Of a DNA stretch of 37,674 nt, positions 32,121 to 37,674 are shown piece by piece; within the stretch, counting starts at the first letter, position 1; the number at the start of each line of letters is the position of its first letter. The stretch is from Clostridia bacterium. GTDB lineage: Bacteria > Bacillota > Clostridia > TANB77 > CAG-508. Position numbers and translations under genes: made by a program. The notes below the pieces were generated by a model. The model searched no databases. It saw nothing but the letters and a program-made list of their open reading frames with translations, and was not told the origin of the DNA. Location of the stretch: contig JAGBAJ010000011.1 of NCBI GenBank assembly GCA_017939755.1, positions 1-37,674 on the forward strand, written 5' to 3'.

Positions 32121-32608
32121 ACTACATTAGAATAGATAGCGACGATTTATTAAATGGTGAAGGAATTAGAGTCGTATTATGGGTTTCTGGTTGCGAAAGG
32201 CATTGCCGAAATTGCCACAATCCAGAAACTTGGAATTGCAATGCAGGGCAATTATTTACAGAAAAAGCAGAAAAAGAAATATATAAAAAATTAAAACAAA
32301 AACATATTAGCGGAATAACATTAACAGGGGGGCATCCATTAGAACCTTATAATTTAATGGAATGTACTGCATTATGTAAAAATATTAAGAAACTATTCCC
32401 AAAAAAAGATATTTGGGTTTATACTGGATTTACATGGGAAGAAGTAAAAAATTTAGAAATAATGCAATATATAGATGTTTTAGTAGACGGCGAATATAAT
32501 GATGAGTTAAGAAATATACAGCTAAAATATCGTGGTTCGGCTAATCAAAGAATTATAGATGTTCAAGCATCATTAAAAGAAAAAAGAATAATAATTTATA
32601 TAGATTAG
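32117..32608 (+). CDS. nrdG: Anaerobic ribonucleotide reductase activase
   Basis: A 163-residue radical-SAM enzyme that makes the glycyl radical on NrdD. The 4Fe-4S cluster motif is CERHCRNC (Cys26, Cys30, Cys33; CX3CX2C). The following NPETWN is typical of NrdG, and TLTGGHPL is the SAM-binding GGE-like motif, with His in place of Glu. The length matches the family. The ATG overlaps the FNT stop by four bases (ATGA) and has AAGGAG upstream, so it is translationally coupled to the channel gene. NrdG and NrdD must be made together for an active reductase. Confidence 0.92.
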   Translation: MNYIRIDSDDLLNGEGIRVVLWVSGCERHCRNCHNPETWNCNAGQLFTEKAEKEIYKKLKQKHISGITLTGGHPLEPYNLMECTALCKNIKKLFPKKDIWVYTGFTWEEVKNLEIMQYIDVLVDGEYNDELRNIQLKYRGSANQRIIDVQASLKEKRIIIYID

Positions 32609-32611
32609 ATA

Positions 32612-32640
32612 TTGACTTTTACGTTTATATAAATTATTAT
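32612..32640 (+). promoter_or_regulatory. Sigma-A promoter after nrdG
   Basis: TTGACT (32612-32617), a 17-base spacer and TATTAT (32635-32640). The expected start (about 32647) falls at the GGGAGG site (32646-32651) of the next gene, so the 5' leader would be unusually short. Confidence 0.55.
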
Positions 32641-32655
32641 TTAAAGGGAGGTAAA

Positions 32656-33237
32656 ATGCAAACCAATAAATATTTATTTCATATTCTAGGAAAAAAAGAA
32701 ATGGTTTATTATGATGATGAGATAAAAAAATTTAAATCACAAGATTTAGAAAATGATAATATAGAAAGCCTTGTAGCGGATATAACAAACAAACAAAAAG
32801 AGTTCTTAAAAATAAATATAATAAATAAAGACGGTTTAACTATTACCCCTCTTAATTTTTGTGACACCCCTGCCAATTTACAACTAATTGGGGGAGAACA
32901 AGAGATAAACTCTTTAATAGCTAATGATATTTGCTATGTTAATTTATTAAAAATGACGCAAGAAAATAAAACAGAACAATTGTTCTCTTCTTTAGAATTT
33001 CCAGAGTCTTTTGTTATTAACATACAAAACAACAATATTGTTGATACTTATAATGCATTAGATAGATTGCTATCTATGTCTAGTGCACAACAAGAATTTA
33101 TATACAAACTATCATATAAATTTCATGGAATGATACGAGATGAAGTCGAATGGAAAGCGATTGAAAATATAATTAGAGAGTTAACTAAAAAATATAATAA
33201 TACTATTATTATTACCGATTATCCAACAAAGGAATAA
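32656..33237 (+). CDS. Hypothetical protein
   Basis: A 193-residue protein preceded by a strong GGGAGG site. I do not recognise the family. It begins MQTNKYLFHILGKKEMVYYD and seems to be a mixed alpha/beta protein with alternating strands (FLKINIINKDGLTITPLNF; NTIIITDYP) and helices. There are no cysteine pairs, membrane segments or P-loop. It has its own promoter right after nrdG, so it can be expressed apart from the nucleotide block. Function unknown. Confidence 0.65.
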   Translation: MQTNKYLFHILGKKEMVYYDDEIKKFKSQDLENDNIESLVADITNKQKEFLKINIINKDGLTITPLNFCDTPANLQLIGGEQEINSLIANDICYVNLLKMTQENKTEQLFSSLEFPESFVINIQNNNIVDTYNALDRLLSMSSAQQEFIYKLSYKFHGMIRDEVEWKAIENIIRELTKKYNNTIIITDYPTKE

Positions 33238-33242
33238 AAAAA

Positions 33243-33434
33243 ATGAGTAAAACCATAGATATGGTTATATTATTAGTAATTAAATATATAACCTTATTTG
33301 CTTGTACTTTTATATTTGCAGCATATGCAACAGCCAATTTACCTATTTGGTGCTCACCTTGGCACGCGCTATGGATTTATATAATTTATGTCATAACAAT
33401 TTTTGTTATTGATTTTAAGTATAAGTGGAAGTAA
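33243..33434 (+). CDS. Small two-helix membrane protein
   Basis: A 63-residue protein with two hydrophobic segments (about 7-30 and 42-58) and a Lys-rich C-terminus (DFKYKWK). The layout resembles small holins or membrane anchors, but no lysis gene is visible nearby, so that is only a possibility. An AAGGA site is present. It is the last gene of the rightward arm, directly before the bidirectional terminator. Confidence 0.6.
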   Translation: MSKTIDMVILLVIKYITLFACTFIFAAYATANLPIWCSPWHALWIYIIYVITIFVIDFKYKWK

Positions 33435-33437
33435 AAA

Positions 33438-33471
33438 AATAAAGACTAGATTCAAATTTCTAGTCTTTATT
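33438..33471. terminator. Bidirectional Rho-independent terminator
   Basis: A perfect 13-bp stem, AATAAAGACTAGA (33438-33450) with TCTAGTCTTTATT (33459-33471), and an 8-nt loop. A-tract before and T-tract after mean that it works for both the rightward arm (ending at 33434) and the leftward tail genes (ending at 33474). Confidence 0.88.
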
Positions 33472-33473
33472 TT

Positions 33474-35096
33474 TTATAAATTTATTAATTTAAAAAGATG
33501 TCCCGTTTCTACTAATATATCAAAATTCTCCTTAAAAGTTTTACCTTCTTCCGACTCTTCATAAAAATTAAATTGTTTTATTTTAAAAGTACGGAGATGT
33601 TCTCCTACGCTTATTGCAGTTAATGAATTATTATCACTGTTAATCCTATATAAGCCAAAAGCTCCTTTGTTAATTGTATTACCATTACGAGAAGTTGGTA
33701 TTCCTAAATAAGCATTATAATGCTTGCCATAGGCAAATGCTAATAAATTTGTTTTTCCTACTTTAATTATGCGCCCAAAATAAAAAGTTTCAAAAGAATA
33801 GGGTCCTGCATAAATATTGCAAGAATAACCTGTATCTGCTTTTGGTAAAATCGAAAAATCTGAATTGTAAGATGTAATTTTCCATCTAGTCTTTAATATA
33901 TCATAGTTTTGATCATAAAATTTATATCCAAATACAACTCTATATAAGTCATATGCATTAGGTGTTACAAAAAAATCTATACACTGACCCGACATCGACC
34001 ACCCTACATCATTGGCAGATGTAATTCTCGCGGCAATATTAGTTTCAGAATTACCTCCATTAGCGTTCCACCACGAGTCCGAAGCTTTTATAACACACCC
34101 CACATTACCTTGATTTCTCTTGAGTGTATTATAACTTCCCTTACGTGTAAGATATTCTGGCCAAGGATTATTATACGAACCAAGAGAAAGGTATGTAGCC
34201 CAAAAATTAAGTAATGTATCTGCTCCATCCCCTCGCCTTGAATATAAAATTGTACTATGTCGTGAACTTGGAGTAATAGTCCCGATAACCACATTTCCCT
34301 GTCTCCAGCAACGTGCCGTATAATGCCAAGCCCCATTTACCTGGTTGTCGGTTTTTTCATAATATACAGGGGCAACTATTTTTTGAATTAAATAGTCTTT
34401 TAAACGTTGAGCAAATTCAGTTGATGCTATTCGTTTAGATTTAAAACTATCAGGAACAACTTCTGTTGTTTTTTTATTCTCTGAGGCGCCTGAAATTGCT
34501 ACATTTAATAATTTACTATAAACCTCTGATACTAACGAATCTGAGCCGCCTACTTTCACATTAGGTTCAATACCTATTTCATAATCCTCCCAACTATATG
34601 TTGCATTATTTTCAGCGTTCACTGTTATTTTACAAATTTTATATTTATTATTGTAATAAACTATTTTATTACAATATTGTTTACTTGGAGTTGGTAATAT
34701 TGATACCTGCTCAGGATAATCATTAAAAGTACTCAATAATTTAGTAGATTCTAAAGAACGATTAGCAATTTTATACATACCACCATTTATACTATTTTTA
34801 AAATTCAAAAAATCTGTACTCACAAGGTAAGTTGCATAGATATTTCTATTTTTCCCATCATTAATAATTTTTTTTGCTTTAAATGGGATAACAGACTTGC
34901 CTAGTTCTGTTAATAAATTAATGATATTGTCTCGAGTTTGTTCATTTAAAACATTGAGTACTTTTAAAGTTTGTTTATTAATTCGATTTAAGTTTTGGCT
35001 ATTAATATAAGAAAAAGGGGCTTCCCAATCTATTTTATCATCGTCTGTAAATTCAATTAATTTTTCATATAAATTATATTTATCTATAGTTTTCAT
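33474..35096 (-). CDS. Tail-fibre/receptor-binding-type protein
   Basis: A 540-residue protein. Its N-terminus holds the module IDWEAPFSYINSQNLNRINK, which recurs in two more genes upstream (36260-37615 and 35760-36260), in the style of an attachment domain to the virion. The rest is rich in Asn, Ser, Tyr and Thr with short beta strands and no low-complexity repeats, as in receptor-binding domains. A short ASTEFAQRL segment near residue 230 resembles the ATTEFV motif in the gene at 36260. No enzyme motif is seen. The bidirectional terminator at 33438 lies directly downstream. The start has only a weak ribosome binding site. Confidence 0.65.
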   Translation of the reverse strand: MKTIDKYNLYEKLIEFTDDDKIDWEAPFSYINSQNLNRINKQTLKVLNVLNEQTRDNIINLLTELGKSVIPFKAKKIINDGKNRNIYATYLVSTDFLNFKNSINGGMYKIANRSLESTKLLSTFNDYPEQVSILPTPSKQYCNKIVYYNNKYKICKITVNAENNATYSWEDYEIGIEPNVKVGGSDSLVSEVYSKLLNVAISGASENKKTTEVVPDSFKSKRIASTEFAQRLKDYLIQKIVAPVYYEKTDNQVNGAWHYTARCWRQGNVVIGTITPSSRHSTILYSRRGDGADTLLNFWATYLSLGSYNNPWPEYLTRKGSYNTLKRNQGNVGCVIKASDSWWNANGGNSETNIAARITSANDVGWSMSGQCIDFFVTPNAYDLYRVVFGYKFYDQNYDILKTRWKITSYNSDFSILPKADTGYSCNIYAGPYSFETFYFGRIIKVGKTNLLAFAYGKHYNAYLGIPTSRNGNTINKGAFGLYRINSDNNSLTAISVGEHLRTFKIKQFNFYEESEEGKTFKENFDILVETGHLFKLINL

Positions 35097-35115
35097 ATTT
35101 TATTTACCATTTTTA

Positions 35116-35772
35116 TTATTTAACGACACGATAACTAAAATACACTGCCCTCAAAAAATATCGTGAGTTACCCCAATCTAAGCTATCCGCATTAAAATTA
35201 ACAAAAATTTCCCCCTTTTTATTTATTGTACACCTAGTGTCTACGCCATTAGCATCAAACATTGCTCCTTCATTTTGCCAATATATTTCATATCCTCCTA
35301 TTTCTTCTTGTTGCGGAGCAAATTCTTCAGGAAATTCCATATAAAAAGTTACATTACTACGCATTCTCTTTTTATCATTTATCACTGGATCCGCTCCCAC
35401 TACACCGTATCTATGTTCATTACGTATTTTACCTTGTTCTTGATACCATATGTCCTTATTTTCTTTATTTTCAGCCAATAGAGGGTCAGTTGAATAAAAA
35501 CTAACATGCGGCAAAGTCCCTATGGACTCTGCTCCAAGATCGCGAAGTATTGAAAAATCTACAAAATTAAAATCTATTTTCCCATAAACCAAATAAGAGG
35601 TCGCAAGAGCATCTTTACCATTCGCATCTTTTCTATAATAGGTGCCACCCTGCTTACATACATTACCCACTTTAATTTTTACTGTTTTCTTATTATTATC
35701 TTTTTTCAAATCGTCAAAAGTGTCATATACATTAACATCTAAATAGATGGCACCCGTAGTTATTCCAAGGCA
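35116..35772 (-). CDS. Tail-associated protein, probable C-terminal part of the upstream gene
   Basis: The frame is open from 35772 to 35116. The first usual start is a TTG at 35709 (197 residues, LKKDNNKKTVKIKVGNV), without a clear ribosome binding site. Upstream of it the frame reads LGITTGAIYLDVNVYDTFDD, which looks like coding sequence and overlaps the end of the 35760-36260 frame. A single -1 shift near 35765 would join them into a 381-residue protein. The sequence is beta-rich (FNFVDFSILRDLGAES; SRYFLRAVYFSYRVV) and fits a fibre or receptor-binding domain. Whether it is made alone or as a fusion is open. Confidence 0.6.
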   Translation of the reverse strand, partial: CLGITTGAIYLDVNVYDTFDDLKKDNNKKTVKIKVGNVCKQGGTYYRKDANGKDALATSYLVYGKIDFNFVDFSILRDLGAESIGTLPHVSFYSTDPLLAENKENKDIWYQEQGKIRNEHRYGVVGADPVINDKKRMRSNVTFYMEFPEEFAPQQEEIGGYEIYWQNEGAMFDANGVDTRCTINKKGEIFVNFNADSLDWGNSRYFLRAVYFSYRVVK

Positions 35773-36260
35773 TCATTTAATACCTCGTTAAAAATATTTA
35801 CAACAAATTCGGTAGTTGCTACTGTATTATCTCTGGTACCAATTGGTTTACTTTCACCATTAACTTTAACTGCCGAATCAATAGAGCCTGTAACTTTCAG
35901 AGTCTCATTTGACCTCATAGAACTACCAACTGCTATATCTCCTATTGAATATTGTTCCACCAGAGCATTTAAATCATCAACTGTTATATATGTTTCATCT
36001 ATAATATTGCCTTTCTCATCACAGACTCCTCTTAGTGCGTGCGCTATAACAATAGGATCGGAAGAATCACCATCTACTAACCGCTCTTCAAATACTTCAA
36101 GCTTATTATCAAGCTCTCTTTCCATTAAAGATAAGGCTTCCTGCGTTTTTATATTAACTTTATTTAAATTCTCAGAATTAATATAAGTTGGGGTATTTTT
36201 ATTAATTCCATTCGCCCACTTTATTTTATTTTGTTCTTCTATTTCCATATTATTCTCCAT
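35760..36260 (-). CDS. Tail-fibre connector with shared N-terminal module
   Basis: A 166-residue frame; a second ATG at 36248 has the better ribosome binding site (GGAG, six bases). Residues 12-40 carry the shared module (IKWANGINKNTPTYINSENL), followed by a coiled-coil-like helix. The C-terminal part has GTRDNTVATTEFVV, a motif common in phage tail fibres (DNxxxATTxFV) that marks the junction to a distal domain. In this frame the protein stops just after that motif, where a distal domain would be expected, and the next frame continues it. See the -1 frameshift note. Confidence 0.65.
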   Translation of the reverse strand: MENNMEIEEQNKIKWANGINKNTPTYINSENLNKVNIKTQEALSLMERELDNKLEVFEERLVDGDSSDPIVIAHALRGVCDEKGNIIDETYITVDDLNALVEQYSIGDIAVGSSMRSNETLKVTGSIDSAVKVNGESKPIGTRDNTVATTEFVVNIFNEVLNDALE

Positions 36261-37615
36261 TAAAATAACTTATATATTCTTTTTATTATAGGATAATCAT
36301 CTGATACTGTTATTGATGACAAAGAACCAAAACCAATCTTATTACAATTTACAATACCACCAGCATTAAAATAAAAACCTGTACCATCAAACGTAAGACG
36401 ACATTCTTTAAACACCATTCTTTCTTCAATTGGGTCAAAATAATAATGGTTGTAAGATGTTTTAAAATTATACCCTTCGGATAGCGCTCCTATTTTTAAA
36501 AAAATTTCTTTTTCCAAGCCAGATAATTCGCTATTCGTAGAATTTTCTTGCACAATAATTTTTATCAAATCTCCTGAATGTATATGATAGGCGTTATCAT
36601 CATTGGCACCTGCTATATATAATTTTTGCTGATTAATCGTATTATATTGAGCAAGTGAAGTATTTTCAAATATTAATAAAGCTCTTTCAATATATTCATC
36701 TTTATCACCGTCAGGCACCTGTGTTAAATTAGTTCTTAATTTATTAGTATAACTATCATAATAAAATTGATTATATGAAGTCGGAGAGAATTTATTGTTT
36801 GGTATTCCATTTAATGCATTGGTTGTATTTTTAACCACAGGACTGTTTGTTTCAAAAACATCTGCTATCATTCTAATATTCTCGCCCTCTCCCAGTGAGG
36901 TGGAAGCGGTAATTGCAGAACCTAAAAATTTATTTACAACTATATTAGAAGGTGTGTTTCCAAAATTATTGGTTATATTAATAATATTATTGTCTTCATC
37001 TGTTGTTTTAACAGAGTGAAAGATATTTTGTTCTTGTATTTGTAAACTATTCTCAAGAGAATTAATACCCTCTCCTATTTGTACTGAATTATCAGCGACT
37101 GCGAAGGCATTTTTGCCGATAGCAATTGAAGCTGCGCCAGATGGCTGCTTTTCTATATCTGCTAAAGTGCACCCAATATTTATACTATAATCACCTACGC
37201 TCTCAGCTGAAGTTCCAATACATATAGTACCTACGCCAGAGGCCACACTTTTATCTCCAATAGCTATTGAACCCGATGCAGAAGCTAGTGAACTGGCACC
37301 CATTGCTATTGAGTTATCCCCAGATGCAGTATTGTTTATGCCAATTCCTACAGAATTTACTCCAACTAGACTCCCCTCTAATCTTCCTTTCGGGTTTATA
37401 GCATTATTATTATTTGCATCAGGAAATAGATTTAAGCTTTTATAAACAGATAAAACAGAGTATAAAGGATTTTCTCCTGTTAGTTCTTTTTCTAACTCAT
37501 CTAAGGCTTCCTTGGTACTCTTATTTATAGCGTTTAAATTAGATGCTATAAAATAAGTCGGATTTTCAATAACGCCATTTTTCCATTCTATCGTTGAAAA
37601 ATTAGTTGTTAACAT
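36260..37615 (-). CDS. Tail fibre with YadA-like beta-roll repeats
   Basis: A 451-residue protein. It starts with the shared N-terminal module (IEWKNGVIENPTYFIASNLN, residues 9-28) and a helix. Residues 85-182 hold repeats of the type SIAIG..A.A.G (for example NSIAMGASSLASASGSIAIG), the Hep/Hag beta-roll of trimeric autotransporter adhesins. This predicts a trimeric left-handed beta-roll shaft. A beta-rich C-terminal part of about 260 residues follows, likely for receptor contact. AGGAG precedes the ATG at 37615. It is the first of three genes on this strand that share the module. Confidence 0.78.
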   Translation of the reverse strand: MLTTNFSTIEWKNGVIENPTYFIASNLNAINKSTKEALDELEKELTGENPLYSVLSVYKSLNLFPDANNNNAINPKGRLEGSLVGVNSVGIGINNTASGDNSIAMGASSLASASGSIAIGDKSVASGVGTICIGTSAESVGDYSINIGCTLADIEKQPSGAASIAIGKNAFAVADNSVQIGEGINSLENSLQIQEQNIFHSVKTTDEDNNIINITNNFGNTPSNIVVNKFLGSAITASTSLGEGENIRMIADVFETNSPVVKNTTNALNGIPNNKFSPTSYNQFYYDSYTNKLRTNLTQVPDGDKDEYIERALLIFENTSLAQYNTINQQKLYIAGANDDNAYHIHSGDLIKIIVQENSTNSELSGLEKEIFLKIGALSEGYNFKTSYNHYYFDPIEERMVFKECRLTFDGTGFYFNAGGIVNCNKIGFGSLSSITVSDDYPIIKRIYKLF

Positions 37616-37638
37616 AAATCATTCTCCTGTTCTTAATT

Positions 37639-37674
37639 TTATTGCTGTTCTTTTTCTTTTTTCTTTTCTTTTTC
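37639..37674 (-). CDS. 3' end of an upstream gene (Lys/Glu-rich tail)
   Basis: The last 36 bases read leftward as E K E K K K E K E Q Q then TAA (37641-37639), an open frame in which only the charged C-terminal tail is visible. The low-complexity composition makes the call uncertain. If real, its stop lies 24 bases before the ATG at 37615 and the two genes are probably co-transcribed. Confidence 0.4.
   Translation of the reverse strand, partial: EKEKKKEKEQQ

Noticed and set aside
33243..33434. Holin
   Set aside because: Two membrane segments fit, but no endolysin lies nearby and the gene is at the end of the nucleotide block, so I left it as a small membrane protein.
1..37674. tRNA genes, CRISPR arrays or insertion sequences
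   Set aside because: By eye I saw no cloverleaf with a T-arm signature, no regular direct repeats and no transposase; weak tRNAs could be missed without a scan.

Overview
The window is a segment of a bacteriophage genome, and both window edges cut through genes. It is very AT-rich. Genes are tightly packed with overlapping starts and stops, strong AGGAG-type ribosome binding sites and canonical sigma-A promoters (TTGACA-N17-TATAAT type). This suggests a low-GC Bacillota host. An oxygen-sensitive class III ribonucleotide reductase (NrdD/NrdG) suggests that the host lives anaerobically. A tyrosine recombinase gene makes a temperate or integrating lifestyle possible. I saw no tRNA, rRNA, CRISPR array or insertion sequence.

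Layout. From 1 to 23.6 kb everything is on the minus strand. At 0-12 kb are small, mostly unknown proteins, many with zinc-binding cysteine pairs, together with two methyltransferase-fold proteins, an HNH protein, a P-loop kinase, an HNHc-like protein and a peptide deformylase. At 12-22 kb is the replication and recombination block: family C DNA polymerase (PHP domain plus polymerase, with an apparent +1 frameshift), a RecB/Cas4-like nuclease, a DnaG-like primase, a DnaB-like helicase, a zinc-finger protein, a Sak4-like RecA-fold ATPase and an OB-fold-type ssDNA-binding protein. At 22.2-23.6 kb a tyrosine recombinase overlaps a sigma-70-family gene. A 300-bp control region (23.64-23.94 kb) carries tandem leftward promoters, one rightward promoter, palindromes and a G-rich tract.

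The plus-strand arm (23.9-33.4 kb) encodes a kinase-phosphatase-ligase RNA repair enzyme, a RecD2-like helicase and a nucleotide block: nrdD, dUTPase, a compact formate/nitrite-channel (FNT) protein, nrdG and two unknown genes. A bidirectional terminator at 33.44-33.47 kb separates it from minus-strand tail-fibre or adhesin genes (33.5-37.6 kb). Three of these share one N-terminal module, and one has YadA-like beta-roll repeats.

Most notable points. (1) nrdD carries a 268-nt ORF-less group I intron inserted directly after the codon of the radical glycine. P1, P3, P7, P8 and P9 can be paired by eye, and joining the exons restores the missing GYL...C-terminus. (2) An FNT-family channel gene, probably started at a non-ATG codon, lies between dut and nrdG. 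Class III reductases of the E. coli/T4 type use formate as reductant, so the phage may bring its own formate channel. (3) At five loci the -35 box TTGACA lies inside a hairpin, and at most of them that hairpin looks like the terminator of the preceding gene, with its T-tract forming the promoter spacer. (4) A palindrome matching the NrdR box overlaps the predicted nrdD promoter. (5) Apparent frameshifts in the DNA polymerase (+1) and in a tail gene (-1) are either recoding or sequence errors.
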